Notes: a model not told the origin generated them from the sequence alone. Numbered from the stretch's first letter, positions 1 to 13,236 are shown. The stretch is 64,000 nucleotides of DNA from Actinokineospora auranticolor (GCF_002934265.1 NZ_PTIX01000020.1:1-64000), one strand, 5' to 3'. Numbers and translations: made by a program.

Positions 1-165
1 CACCGGAGCTACCCGCGGGTGATCAAACGGAAAATGAGCAACTTCCCGATCAAACGCGCACGACACCGACAACAACTCCGAAACAGCCGACCACCCCACT
101 CGAACATCACCCTCACCCCGCCCAGCAAGACCCGACACCGCCGCCGACCAGCCGAAACCACCTAA
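1..165 (+). mobile_element. C-terminal end of an IS4-like transposase (partial)
   Basis: Frame 1 is open from the window edge to a TAA at 163-165 and gives 54 residues containing RSYPRVIKRKMSNFPIKR. That basic stretch resembles the C-terminus of actinobacterial IS4-family DDE transposases, recognised from memory of the family; the catalytic DDE core lies outside the window. No terminal inverted repeat can be identified in the bases before the next gene. The fragment marks a junction just left of the conserved backbone that starts with the metE-like gene. Family assignment is tentative because only the tail is visible. Confidence 0.5.
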
Positions 166-181
166 CCGACCGGCATTGCGC

Positions 182-1096
182 CTAGGCGGGTACCCAGTCG
201 CTGTTCGCGCCGCAGATGACGAGGCAGGCCAGCTCGCCGGGTACGCGCCCGGCGAGCCAGGCCGCCAGCGGTACCGCGGCGGCGGGTTCGGCAGCGATCC
301 GGAACTCCTCCCACAACCGGTCGCGGGCGGCCAGCAGCTCGGCGTCGCTGACCAGGACGGACGTCGCGGCACCGGCCTGGACGACGGCGAACGGCACGGT
401 GCCTACGCGGGTCGCTCCCAGGGCTGAGGAGGCGACGGAGTCCACTACAGAATCCACGGGCTTGCCCGCCGCCAACGCGTCGTGCAAGGCGCGACAGTTT
501 TCCGGTTCCACTACGACCACCGGTTTACCGCTACCAACCACCGTGCCCGCAGCGAGCCCACCGCCGCCTACCGCGACCACCACCGTGTCGATGTCCGGTG
601 CGTCGGCGACGGCTTCCGCCGCGCAGGTTCCCTGTCCGGCGACGACCAGCGGGTTGTCGTAGGCCGGGACATAAAGGGCGCCGGTTTCACGGGCTTCGTT
701 AAGAGCCGCTGCGGACGCTTCCGCGTAAGAGGCACCATGTCGGACAAGTTTGGCGCCCGCCGCTTCGATACGCCGTGTCTTCGACAGGGGTGCTTGTTCG
801 GGTACGAATACCGTCGCCGGGAGGTCGAGCAGGCTCGCGGCCGTCGCGACCGCCACGCCGTGGTTACCGCCCGAGGCCGTCACGACGTGGGTAGGCCTAT
901 CCCCGCCCAGGAGGGCGTTGAGGGCGCCACGGAGCTTGAACGAGCCGGTGCGCTGGAGGTACTCCAACTTCAGCACCACCGGTCGACCGTCCAATTCGGT
1001 CCGCATGATCGGCGTGCGACGGGCGTAGGGGGCGATCCGCGCCGCGGCGGCCGCGACATCGGCGGAGGTGATGGGCCGGTTCACGCCACCCGACAC
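182..1096 (-). CDS. PLP-dependent threonine/serine dehydratase-like protein
   Basis: A 304-residue fold-type II PLP enzyme. The PLP lysine is K54 in GSFKLRGALN, the substrate loop is SGGNHG at 75-80, and the phosphate-binding glycine loop is GGGG at 177-180. The family deaminates L-threonine to 2-ketobutyrate or L-serine to pyruvate. There is no C-terminal ACT domain, so it resembles short catabolic or serine/threonine dehydratases rather than the feedback-inhibited biosynthetic IlvA. The frame is open further upstream, but the GTG at 1096 is chosen because it puts the family N-terminus (PITSADVAAA) at the start and leaves a 46-bp gap to the divergent gene at 1143. It could supply 2-ketobutyrate to the Ile pathway encoded elsewhere in the window (inference). 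Confidence 0.85.
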   Translation of the reverse strand: MSGGVNRPITSADVAAAAARIAPYARRTPIMRTELDGRPVVLKLEYLQRTGSFKLRGALNALLGGDRPTHVVTASGGNHGVAVATAASLLDLPATVFVPEQAPLSKTRRIEAAGAKLVRHGASYAEASAAALNEARETGALYVPAYDNPLVVAGQGTCAAEAVADAPDIDTVVVAVGGGGLAAGTVVGSGKPVVVVEPENCRALHDALAAGKPVDSVVDSVASSALGATRVGTVPFAVVQAGAATSVLVSDAELLAARDRLWEEFRIAAEPAAAVPLAAWLAGRVPGELACLVICGANSDWVPA

Positions 1097-1142
1097 TAGG
1101 GCACCGCGCGGCCGGTCGCGGCCATCCACCACACTGGCGGGT

Positions 1143-2180
1143 GTGACGACGCCACCTTGGCCGCCCGGCACCGCGACCGGCATCGGCGCGCTGCCCGGTA
1201 CGGACGCCCTGGAAGCCGCCACGACCGTGCTCGGGGAGCTGCCCGACCTGCCGCACCTGCCCGAGCTGCCCGCGCGCGGGCAGGGCGCGGACATGATCGG
1301 TCGGGCGGCCGGTCTGCTGGTCGACATCGCCGTCGAGGTCGTGCCGTCCGGCTACCGGGTCACCGCGCGCCCCGGCATCGACCACCGCAGGGCCGTCGAC
1401 CTGCTGCGCCGCGACCTCGACGCCATCGAGGAGGCCATCGGGCGGCTCGGGACACCGCCGCCGCTGCTGAAGGTGCAGGTCACGGGCCCGTGGACGCTCG
1501 CGGCGAGCGTCGAGCTGCCGCGTGGGCACCGGGTGCTGACCGACCCGGGCGCGCTGAAGGACGTCACCGAGTCGCTGGCCGAGGGGCTGACCCGGCACGT
1601 CGCCGAGGTGCGTCGGCGGACGGGTTCCCAGGTCGTGGTCCAGCTCGACGAGCCCGGGCTGCCCGCCGTGCTCGCGGGGAGCCTGCCGACGCCGTCGGGC
1701 TACGGCATGGTGCCCGCGGTGCCCGAGCCGGAGGCCCGCGAGGTGCTGTCGACGCTGGTGGCGGCCGCGAAGAGCGCTTCGGGTCAGCCGGTCATCGCCC
1801 ACTGCTGCGCGGGCGACCCCCCGATCGCGCTACTGCGCGACACGGGCGCGGACGCGATCGCCGTCGACGCGACCCTGCTGGGCGGGGTCTCCGCCGCCCG
1901 CCTCGACGAGATCGGCGAGACCTGGGACGCGGGCGTGGTCTTCTTCCTGGGCACCGTCCCCAGCACGGACCCGACCACCCCCGTCGACCTCCGCCAAGTC
2001 GCCACCCCCGCCCTGCGCCTGGTGGACCGCCTCGGCTTCCCCCGAAGCATCCTCGCCGACCGCGCGGTCGCCACCCCCACCTGCGGCCTCACCACCGCCT
2101 CGGCCAAGTGGTCGCGCCGGGCGATGGCCCTGGTCCGTGAGGTCGGCAAGGCGTTCGTCGAGCCACCAGCTTCCTGGTAG
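1143..2180 (+). CDS. Cobalamin-independent methionine synthase-like protein (MetE C-terminal domain)
   Basis: A 345-residue protein that corresponds to the catalytic C-terminal barrel of MetE without the N-terminal barrel. The zinc ligands expected for the family are present as H220-C221-C222 in IAHCCAGDPP and C314 in TPTCGLTTAS. Full MetE transfers a methyl group from methyltetrahydrofolate to homocysteine; short actinobacterial versions next to ligA (M. tuberculosis Rv3015c) have no firmly known substrate. The GTG at 1143 is chosen because upstream in-frame codons overlap the divergent dehydratase and look non-coding. Gene position upstream of ligA matches the mycobacterial order. Confidence 0.8.
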   Translation: MTTPPWPPGTATGIGALPGTDALEAATTVLGELPDLPHLPELPARGQGADMIGRAAGLLVDIAVEVVPSGYRVTARPGIDHRRAVDLLRRDLDAIEEAIGRLGTPPPLLKVQVTGPWTLAASVELPRGHRVLTDPGALKDVTESLAEGLTRHVAEVRRRTGSQVVVQLDEPGLPAVLAGSLPTPSGYGMVPAVPEPEAREVLSTLVAAAKSASGQPVIAHCCAGDPPIALLRDTGADAIAVDATLLGGVSAARLDEIGETWDAGVVFFLGTVPSTDPTTPVDLRQVATPALRLVDRLGFPRSILADRAVATPTCGLTTASAKWSRRAMALVREVGKAFVEPPASW

Positions 2181-2230
2181 GACCACCGCATTCCGCTGCT
2201 CCGGCCTTTTCGATCTTGGTTGGCCGTCCC

Positions 2231-2346
2231 GGGTTGTCCACATGCCACGAACTCGTCCACAGGATTCCGCCGCCCCTTCCCGGCCACCCCATCGCCGATA
2301 GGCTGGAGCAGGGCTGTCCCCCCAGAGGAAGGGCGGGGGCTGTGCG
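2231..2346 (+). repeat. Dispersed element A, copy 1 (DnaA-box-like word, -10-like hexamer, RBS-like end)
   Basis: This copy has TTGTCCACA at 2234-2242, a related TCGTCCACA at 2253-2261, a -10-like TAGGCT at 2299-2304 within GCCGATAGGCTGGAGCAGG, and a purine-rich GAGGAAGGGCGGGGGCT end. The same order of blocks recurs at 12416 and 59950. No gene follows: the next frame stops after a few codons. The rest of the interval between the metE-like gene and the LysR gene shows nothing else recognisable. Confidence 0.75.
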
Positions 2347-2577
2347 AGGTGTGGTCGGGGCAGGAAAAGGGTTCTGACCAGGGGATGGTCTAGCGCGGGG
2401 CTCGAAGTCCGATGGTAAGGCGTTGGCGGTTGCCGGGCCGTCGGTGCCGGTTGAGCGGTGTTCTCGGGAAGGACCTCTGGCGGCCAGGGGCAGCTGCGGT
2501 CGGGGGAACGCCGTTTGAGCATCCCCACCAAGGTCGGCGAGGCCACCGCGACCGCTCGGCGGAAAGCGGCGAGTTGT

Positions 2578-3510
2578 CTAGCGCAGGGGTTCGACGCCTG
2601 GTGGTAGGGCGTTGGCGGCGACCAGGCCGTCGATGTGGCCCAGGAGGGTGGAGCGGAACGCGCGGGCGGCGGCTGTGGGTGGGGCGTCGGTGCGGTGGGC
2701 CAGGGCGATCGTGCGGCGGATGCTGGGGCCCGCGAGTGGGGTCGCGCGTAGGCCGGGGCGGCCGGGGAGGACCAGGCTGGGGACCACCGCCACGCCTAGG
2801 CCCGCTTCGACAAAGCGCAGGACGGCGTCCATTTCGCCGCCCTCCACCGCCAGTCGCGGTTCGAAGCCCGCTTCCCGGCAGGCGTGGAGGGTGGTTTCGC
2901 GGAGGTCGTAGCCCTGGCGGAACATGACGAGCCGGTGGTCGCGGAGGGTTTCCAGGCGGATCGTGTCCCGGTCGGTGGGGGCCGGTTCCGCCGCCGACGA
3001 GGCCACCATCAGCTGCTCCCGCAGCACAGGCGTCATGGTCAGCGCGCTCCCGATCCCCTGGGGTGGCACGATCACCAGGGCCAGATCCAGTTCCCCGCCC
3101 AGCAGCGCCGCCGTCAGGTCGCGCGAGCCGCCCTCCTCCACCAGCAGGCGCACCCCCGGGTAGCGGTCGTGGTAGCGGCGCAGGACGTCGGCCAGCACGC
3201 CGACGCACACGCTCGGGGTGGCGCCCAGGCGGATCCGGCCGCGGCGCAGGCCCACCAGTTCGGCCACCTCCAGCCGCGCGGTGTCCACATCGGACAGGAT
3301 GCGCTTGGCGACGGGCAGTAGCGCCTCGCCCGCCGCGGTCAGCGCCACGTTGCCCCTCGACCGGGTGAACAGGGACGCGCCCAGTTCGGTTTCCAGGCTC
3401 TGGATCTGCTTGCTCAGTGAGGGCTGCGCCACATGCGCGCGCTGGGCCGCCCGGGTGAAGTGCCGGGTCTCGGCCACCGCCAGGAAGTACACGAGCTGCT
3501 GCAGCGTCAT
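2578..3510 (-). CDS. LysR-family transcriptional regulator
   Basis: A 310-residue LysR-type regulator. The N-terminal winged HTH runs over about residues 1-60 (LQQLVYFLAVAETRHFTRAA, then QPSLSKQIQSLE), followed by a two-subdomain effector-binding region from about residue 90. It is divergent from sdhC with a 71-bp gap, the usual place for a LysR regulator to control its neighbour. The same LysR-sdhCAB pairing is common in actinobacteria, so control of the succinate dehydrogenase operon is likely but inferred. The ATG at 3510 sits exactly at the start of the HTH. Confidence 0.92.
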   Translation of the reverse strand: MTLQQLVYFLAVAETRHFTRAAQRAHVAQPSLSKQIQSLETELGASLFTRSRGNVALTAAGEALLPVAKRILSDVDTARLEVAELVGLRRGRIRLGATPSVCVGVLADVLRRYHDRYPGVRLLVEEGGSRDLTAALLGGELDLALVIVPPQGIGSALTMTPVLREQLMVASSAAEPAPTDRDTIRLETLRDHRLVMFRQGYDLRETTLHACREAGFEPRLAVEGGEMDAVLRFVEAGLGVAVVPSLVLPGRPGLRATPLAGPSIRRTIALAHRTDAPPTAAARAFRSTLLGHIDGLVAANALPPGVEPLR

Positions 3511-3581
3511 AGCCCCAGGCTATCGAGCTGAGTGGATTCATGTATTGGACGACTTGTCGCAACGGCTCTTAGCGTGGCGGC
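3511..3581. promoter_or_regulatory. Divergent LysR/sdhC promoter region
   Basis: On the sdhC side, TAGCGT at 3570-3575 lies 6 bases before the ATG, which would make the sdhC message leaderless. TTGGAC at 3545-3550 is a possible -35, with a long 19-base spacer. No perfect T-N11-A palindrome is obvious. The assignment is by pattern only. Confidence 0.35.
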
Positions 3582-4291
3582 ATGGCTGTGACCACCGAGC
3601 GGGAACCTCAGACACCGCAACGGGTTCCGCGTACCAAGGCCGGGAGGCTGTGGTCGTCGACCGTCGGTAAGAAGGCGGTGATGGCCGTCACCGGGGCCGT
3701 GCTGTTCTCTTACGTCGTCGTGCACATGGCGGGCAACCTGAAGTTCTTCGGGGGACCCGACTCGATCAACGGATACGGCGTCTTCCTGCGCGAGTTCCTC
3801 ACCCCGGTCCTCGGGTACGGCGGCCTCGTCTGGGTCGTCCGCGTGGTGCTGCTGCTCGCGGTCGTGTTGCACGGCACTGCCGCCGTGCAGCTGGCGCGAC
3901 GCGCCCGCAAGGCTCGGCCGGTCGGGTACGCGAAACGGCCCCGCGTGCAGGGCGGCTACGCGGCCCGCACGATGCGCTGGGGCGGGGTGATCCTGGCCCT
4001 GTTCGTCGTCTACCACCTGCTCGACCTCACCGCGGGCGTGCTCAACCCGCACGGCGTCGATGGCGACATCCACGCCAACGTGGTGGCGGACTTCCAGCAC
4101 TGGTACGTCGTGCTCGCCTACACGCTCGCGGTGGTCGCGCTGGGCTTCCACCTGCGCCACGGCCTGTGGAGCGCCGTGCGCAGCCTCGGTGGCACGGTGC
4201 GCAATGCGCAGACCGTGGCCCTTGTGCTCGCGGTAGTGGTAACCGTCGGCTTCTTGGCCGTTCCGTTCTCTGTCTTCTTCGGATTCGTGAG

Positions 4292-4295
<4 letters not shown>
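3582..4295 (+). CDS. sdhC: Succinate dehydrogenase cytochrome b subunit (Sdh1/B-type, single anchor)
   Basis: A 237-residue polytopic membrane protein with about five hydrophobic segments, starting near residue 33 ([19 protein letters not shown]) and ending at the C-terminus. Conserved histidines in the segments (VVVHM, VVLHG, VYHLL) are candidates for heme b ligands. A single five-helix anchor with no separate SdhD is typical of the fumarate reductase/Sdh1-type enzymes also found in mycobacteria (Rv0249c-Rv0247c). The stop codon overlaps the sdhA start by 4 bases (GTGA at 4292-4295), so the subunits are translationally coupled. Confidence 0.9.
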
Positions 4296-6225
<1,930 letters not shown>

Positions 6226-6229
<4 letters not shown>

Positions 6230-6972
6230 AGTACACCTTGCGCGTATGGCGCCAAGACGGCCCTACCGTGCCGGGACGGCTGGTGGAGTACACGGTCGAC
6301 GACATCAGCGCGGACATGTCGTTCCTGGAAATGCTCGACGTGCTCAACGAACGCCTCTTGCTCCAAGGAGAGGACCCCGTCGCGTTCGACCACGACTGCC
6401 GTGAGGGCATCTGCGGCGCGTGCGGCGTGATGATCGACGGTGTCGCCCACGGCCCCGAGAAGGCCACTACGACCTGCCAGCTGCACATGCGCCACTTCGA
6501 CCCCCGCAAACCCATCGTGGTCGAGCCGTGGCGCGCCGCACCCTTCCCGGTGGTGCGGGACCTGGTCGTCGACCGGTCGGCGCTGGACCGCGTCATCGAG
6601 TCGGGTGGCTACATCTCCGTGCAGGCCGGTGCCGCGCCCGACGCGCACGCCGTCCCGGTGCCCAAACCCGCCGCCGACACCGCGTTCGAGGCCGCCGCCT
6701 GCATCGGCTGCGGCGCCTGCGTCGCGGCCTGCCCCAACGGGTCCTCGATGCTGTTCACCGCCGCCAAAGTGACCCACCTCGGGGTGCTGCCACAGGGGCA
6801 ACCTGAACGCCGTTCGCGTGCCCTGGACATGGTTCGCGCCCAGGATGACCTGGGGTTCGGCGGTTGTACGCAAACCGGCGAATGTACCGCCGTGTGTCCC
6901 AAGGGGATCCCGCTCGACACCATCGCCCGGCTCAACCACGACGTGCTCTCGGCGGTCGCGCGTTCGAGCTGA
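6226..6972 (+). CDS. sdhB: Succinate dehydrogenase iron-sulfur subunit
   Basis: A 248-residue electron-transfer subunit. The [2Fe-2S] cysteines are C58, C63, C66 and C84 ([11 protein letters not shown]). The ferredoxin-type half has [12 protein letters not shown] at 159-170 for [4Fe-4S], and C214, C220 and C224 complete the [4Fe-4S]/[3Fe-4S] pair. All expected cysteines are present. It is the last gene of the sdhCAB operon, and its length equals that of mycobacterial Sdh1 SdhB. Confidence 0.95.
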
Positions 6973-7031
6973 ACGGGTTCTTGTCGGTCCCCCGGCGTAC
7001 CGTGGCGCGCATCACTTTCGGAGGTGCGCTG

Positions 7032-8129
7032 ATGGACACGTCGAACACGCAGCAGGTGCTGGTCGCGATAGGGACGCGGAAGGGCCTGTTCCTCGCCACG
7101 GGCTCCGGTGTGGACTGGGAGGTAACCGGTCCGCACCACGCGATGACGGACGTCTACGCGGTCGCCATCGACACCCGCCGCGCGACACCGCGGCTGCTCG
7201 TCGGCATCACGTCCGAGCACTGGGGCCCGAGCGTGGCCGTCAGCGACGACCTCGGCCGGACCTGGACCGAACCGGACCACGCCCCGGTCGCCTTCCCGAC
7301 CGACACCGGCGCCGCGCTGGCCAGGGTGTGGCAGTTGGCGCCCGGACCGGTGGACGAGCCGGACGTCGTCTACGCGGGGGTGGAGCCCTCGGCGCTCTTC
7401 CGCTCCGAAGACGGCGGACTCACCTACGAGTTCGTGCGCGGCCTCTGGGACCACCCGCACCGGGAGCACTGGATGCCCGGGTTCGGCGGTCAGGCCGTGC
7501 ACTCGGTCCTCCCGCACCCGCGCGAGGCCGGGCGCGTCACCGTGGCCATGTCCACCGGCGGCGTCTACGTCACCGAGGACGGCGGCAGGTCCTTCGGCGC
7601 GAGCAACCAGGGCATCTCGGCGTACTTCATGCCCGACCCCTACCCGGAGTTCGGCCAGTGCGTGCACAAGATCGCCCAACACCCCGACCGGCCGGAGCGG
7701 TTCTTCGCGCAGAACCACCACGGCGTGTACCGCAGCGACGACGGCGCCCGCACGTGGCAGTCGATCGCCGACGGCCTGCCCAGCGATTTCGGCTTCCCCA
7801 TGGTGGTCCACCCGCACAAGCCGGACACCATCTACACGTTCCCGCTCGTGGCCGACGCGATGCGGTTCCCGCCGGACGGCCGCTGCCGCGTGTACCGCAG
7901 CGACGACGCGGGTGCCACATGGCGCGCGTTGACGGAAGGTCTGCCGTCGGAGGGCTACTGGAGCGCGGTCATGCGCGACGCTTTGTGCGTCGACAACGCG
8001 CAGACAGCGGGCGTGTACTTCGGCACCCGCTGCGGCGAGGTCTACGCGAGCCGCGACGAGGGCGAGCACTGGACCCGGGTGGCGGCTCACCTCCCGGACG
8101 TGTTCTCCGTACGGGCAGCGGTGATCTAG
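7032..8129 (+). CDS. BNR/Asp-box repeat beta-propeller protein (often annotated exo-alpha-sialidase)
   Basis: A 365-residue protein with at least six Asp-box motifs (S-x-D-x-G-x-T-W type): VSDDLGRTW, SEDGGLTYE, TEDGGRSFG, SDDGARTWQ, SDDAGATWR and SRDEGEHWT. These mark blades of a six- or seven-bladed propeller. No signal peptide is visible, so it is probably cytoplasmic, unlike true secreted sialidases, and the arginine triad of sialidases cannot be assigned. The ATG at 7032 follows a good RBS (GGAGGTG at about 7020). The next gene, a MoaD/ThiS-like protein, starts directly after the stop codon, so the two are translated together. Confidence 0.82.
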   Translation: MDTSNTQQVLVAIGTRKGLFLATGSGVDWEVTGPHHAMTDVYAVAIDTRRATPRLLVGITSEHWGPSVAVSDDLGRTWTEPDHAPVAFPTDTGAALARVWQLAPGPVDEPDVVYAGVEPSALFRSEDGGLTYEFVRGLWDHPHREHWMPGFGGQAVHSVLPHPREAGRVTVAMSTGGVYVTEDGGRSFGASNQGISAYFMPDPYPEFGQCVHKIAQHPDRPERFFAQNHHGVYRSDDGARTWQSIADGLPSDFGFPMVVHPHKPDTIYTFPLVADAMRFPPDGRCRVYRSDDAGATWRALTEGLPSEGYWSAVMRDALCVDNAQTAGVYFGTRCGEVYASRDEGEHWTRVAAHLPDVFSVRAAVI

Positions 8130-8414
8130 ATGCCCGTCACGGTCGTGCTCCCGGCCGCCCTGCACCCGCGCGCGGGTGGGCGCACCACGCTGGAGGTGGA
8201 CATCCCCGCGCCAACCACCCTCAACGACATCCTGGACGTCATCGCCGCCCGCTACCCCGACCTGTCCCGCCGCATCCGCGACGAGACGGGCGCCTTACGC
8301 CGCCACGTCAACTTCTTCATCGACGGCGAGGAGTCCCGCCGCCTCGGTGGCGGCGACGCGCCGATCACCCCGGACACCCGGATCGAGCTGATCCCGTCGG
8401 TGGCCGGCGGATAG
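8130..8414 (+). CDS. MoaD/ThiS-family small protein (ubiquitin-like fold)
   Basis: A 94-residue protein ending in Gly-Gly (PSVAGG). A beta-grasp pattern (VTVVLPAALHPRAGG near the start, DTRIELIPSVAGG at the end) matches MoaD/ThiS sulfur carriers, whose C-terminal GG is adenylated and thiocarboxylated by MoeB/ThiF. No activating enzyme or molybdopterin/thiamine gene is nearby; the only partner is the BNR propeller gene immediately upstream with zero spacing. The role is therefore unknown. Confidence 0.82.
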   Translation: MPVTVVLPAALHPRAGGRTTLEVDIPAPTTLNDILDVIAARYPDLSRRIRDETGALRRHVNFFIDGEESRRLGGGDAPITPDTRIELIPSVAGG

Positions 8415-8469
8415 CCACCGGATCGGGTGATTCACGCCGCGGTCGGCGACACCGGGCCAGGATGGTGGC

Positions 8470-9126
8470 ATGCGCCTGTTCCGCCGCCGCCCCAACCGAG
8501 TCCGGATCCCACCCGTCCAGGGTGCGGTCGAGACGCCGGAGCGGCGGGCCGAGCGGTTCTGGGCCGGGTGGTTCGCGGCGTTGCCGGAGATCGCCGCCGC
8601 CCTGGGCGACGCCGAGCCGCAGCGGGTCGAGGGGCTGCTGTGCGACCTCGTCGCCGCCGTGCACCCGGACCTGCACTTCGCCCTCGACCGCGGCGGCCGG
8701 GCCATCTACGCCCTGGTCGTCTCCGGCCAGGAGGACCCCGCGCTGCGGGCGTACACCGACGCGTGGAAGGCCGCCGCACCGCCGGACGACGCCGTCTGGG
8801 AGTTCCACGACTCCGTGCCGCCCGTGCCCGACCCCACCGGCGTCACGGTCAACCTGGGCCCGCACCGGTTGGCGCTGGCCGACGTCCGCGTGCACGCGCA
8901 GGTCGACACCGAGGCCGGGGTCGTCGACGTGGCCGTGCACCACCCGCTGCTCGCCGACCTCGACCCGGCCACCCGCTCGGCGATGACCTTCCTGCCGCTG
9001 GACGCCACGCTGGGTGAGCGGCTGGCCGGGCGGCGGCTGCGCCGGGTGGAGACGGCCCAGCACCTGCCCGCCGACACCATCGACCTGCTTGAGCTGCGAG
9101 AACTCGTCCACAGGCTGCCCGAGTGA
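8470..9126 (+). CDS. Conserved hypothetical protein upstream of ligA
   Basis: A 218-residue soluble protein that I do not recognise. The N-terminus is basic (MRLFRRRPNRVRIPP), followed by a region rich in Trp, Asp and Leu, with no membrane segment or signal peptide. ATG 8470 is the first good start; it lies 55 bases after the MoaD-like gene and the gene ends 38 bases before ligA. Codon use is typical of the genome. Function unknown. Confidence 0.7.
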   Translation: MRLFRRRPNRVRIPPVQGAVETPERRAERFWAGWFAALPEIAAALGDAEPQRVEGLLCDLVAAVHPDLHFALDRGGRAIYALVVSGQEDPALRAYTDAWKAAAPPDDAVWEFHDSVPPVPDPTGVTVNLGPHRLALADVRVHAQVDTEAGVVDVAVHHPLLADLDPATRSAMTFLPLDATLGERLAGRRLRRVETAQHLPADTIDLLELRELVHRLPE

Positions 9127-9131
9127 GGTGA

Positions 9132-11357
<2,226 letters not shown>

Positions 11358-11884
11358 GTCCAGAAACAACCAGACCACGCTGTTTCTTGGCGCGCTCGGT
11401 AATGGTGCACGCGCGAACGCAATCGCGCCGATGTCGCGGTTTCGCGAACGCGGGAGAAAACGTCGCACCGCATTGCGCCATTCGGATCGGGCCGGTGGTC
11501 GGGGAGCGGTGGTCTCGCGCGCGGTAGGGGCTCGTCGCGGCGTAAAAGGCTGATCGGGGCGCCGGGATCGCCGGACGCGGAACCGATATGCGAATGATCC
11601 CCGATCACGACCCGCACGTGAATCTCCTGTGGGTGGATCCGGTGACCACGCCACCCGTTCAGCCGAACGCCGGGGTCCGGCGCGTTCGGCCGTGGTTTTC
11701 CCGGTAGGGATGGTGTAGGACAAAAGAGCGGGATGGCAGACGACGTCACCGTGCGTGGCGGAGTTCATCCTGCGTGACCGGGGTGAGGGCCGGTCGGGGT
11801 GGCAGCCGGGCGTGGGGGCGTCGGGCGGCCTCGGCGTGCGTCGGGGGGCAGCGGTGGGCACGGCACGAGGCGAAGGGACAGGCG
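11358..11884. other. Intergenic region ligA-GNAT with a weak small ORF
   Basis: About 530 bases without a clear gene. The only frame worth noting is 11588-11707 (+), a possible 39-residue peptide beginning MRMIPDHDPHVNLLWVDPV, with no convincing RBS and no known family. A TAGGAC-type -10 candidate occurs near 11715, upstream of the GNAT gene. No terminator with a T run is seen after ligA. Confidence 0.3.
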
Positions 11885-12388
11885 TTGGCTGAGGTGGCTG
11901 GCATTTCGGTGCGACCCGCGCGCTCCGACGAGGTGCGGCGCGTGGGGGCGTTGACCGTCGAGGCGTACCGGTCGGCGGGGTACCCGACCAGCGGGGGTGG
12001 CTACACCAGCACCCTGGCCGACGCGGGCTCGCGCCTGCGGTCGGCGGAACTGCTGGTGGCCGTCGACCCGAACGGCTGCCTGGTCGGCACCGTGACGATC
12101 GCCCTACCGGGCACCCCGTACGCGGAGATCTCGCGGGAGGGCGAACTGGAGTTCCGCATGCTCGCCGTCACCGCCGAGGCCCGCGGCCGGGGCGTCGGCG
12201 AACTGCTCGTCCGAGCCGTCATAGACCGAGCCGCGGAACTGGGCCTGACCCGAGTCGTCCTGTGCAGCCCCACGGACATGAAGGCCTCCCACCGCCTCTA
12301 CGACCGCCTCGGCTTCACCCGCCTCCCCACCCGCGACTGGCGCCCGGGCCCCGACGTCCTCCTCATCGCCTACGCCCTGGACATCTGA
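11885..12388 (+). CDS. GNAT-family N-acetyltransferase
   Basis: A 167-residue acetyltransferase of the GNAT fold. Motif A for acetyl-CoA binding is EARGRGVGELLVRAVIDRA (R-G-x-G-V-G), preceded by the beta4 strand FRMLAV, and motif B is SHRLYDRLGFTRL. The acceptor is unknown. A TTG at 11885 with AGGGA 8 bases upstream is chosen; a GTG at 11894 is an alternative, and the frame is open to 11774. Confidence 0.85.
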   Translation: MAEVAGISVRPARSDEVRRVGALTVEAYRSAGYPTSGGGYTSTLADAGSRLRSAELLVAVDPNGCLVGTVTIALPGTPYAEISREGELEFRMLAVTAEARGRGVGELLVRAVIDRAAELGLTRVVLCSPTDMKASHRLYDRLGFTRLPTRDWRPGPDVLLIAYALDI

Positions 12389-12415
12389 CCCACTTTGATC
12401 TTGCCTCCACCACCG

Positions 12416-12533
12416 ACTTATCCCCATGCCCCGACCCTGTCCACAGGATTCCGCGCCCCCTTTCCCCTGCCCCAACGCCGATAAACTGGAGCAGGGCTGA
12501 CCCCCAGGGGAAGGGCGGGGACTGTGCTCGCGG
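12416..12533 (+). repeat. Dispersed element A, copy 2
   Basis: It has the same block order as the copy at 2231: TTATCCCCA at 12418-12426 and CTGTCCACAGG at 12437-12447 (DnaA-box-like), then GCCGATAAACTGGAGCAGG with a TAAACT -10-like hexamer near 12482, then AGGGGAAGGGCGGGGACTG. A short open frame follows but resembles no known protein. Confidence 0.7.
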
Positions 12534-13236
12534 CGTTGGGGCGGGTGAACAGTTGCGCGGTGGTCCGGATCGTCGGGTCGTATCCGTTTGTGCCGTTCGG
12601 TGGTGGTGTCGGCACACCGAAGACGCGGAATCGGTTCCAGGTTTGGGCTTCCCGTCTGGAGTTGTTCTTCCGCGAGGCGCGCCCCGCTTGGGGGCGGTGG
12701 CGGTCCGTGCGCACCCTGGACGGGCGTCTGGCCTGGGTGGCTGTGCGATGTCTGGTCCTGCGACGAGTCGAAGGGCTGGAGCCGCGGAGCCCGGGGGTAC
12801 ATCGGCTGTGGGTGTCCTGCACCGGGTCGAAGGGACCGCAAGGGGATCTGTTCGACTGGCGCAGGAGAGCGATCGGCGCCGCACGATCTTGATCGGGTGA
12901 CAAGCGGTGGCTCGGTTCGTCGGACCGCATCCGAATGTGTCCGGGCGTTTGACAACTGCCTGCTGGTCCGGACAGGCGGTGTGCCAAGGTGTGACCTGCC
13001 CGGCCTTCGTCCGTGATGGGCCGAGGGCTGCGGCGGAAACGGCTCCTCGATCGCGAAGGCGGCGTTGTCTTCGCGGCTTCCGTCCGTGCTCCTTCTGGTT
13101 GGCTCGAACGGTGTCCGCAGGATGCGGGGGGGCATGCGTGTGCTGGACAAGTTGAAGCGCGGTTGTCGTCGAGGTGTGTGTTCGATTGAAGCGCCTCGAA
13201 GGTGCCAGGGGTCCGGGGCGGGCCCTGGCGACAGGG
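12534..13236. other. Gene-free interval after element A copy 2
   Basis: About 700 bases with no gene I can support. Open frames here (for example from 12524) have no recognisable motif, and codon use differs from the neighbours. The composition is less GC-rich than the flanking genes, consistent with decayed or foreign sequence. Confidence 0.3.

Noticed and set aside
7032..8129. A true secreted sialidase
   Set aside because: Asp-boxes are present but there is no signal peptide, and the catalytic arginine triad and nucleophile cannot be identified.
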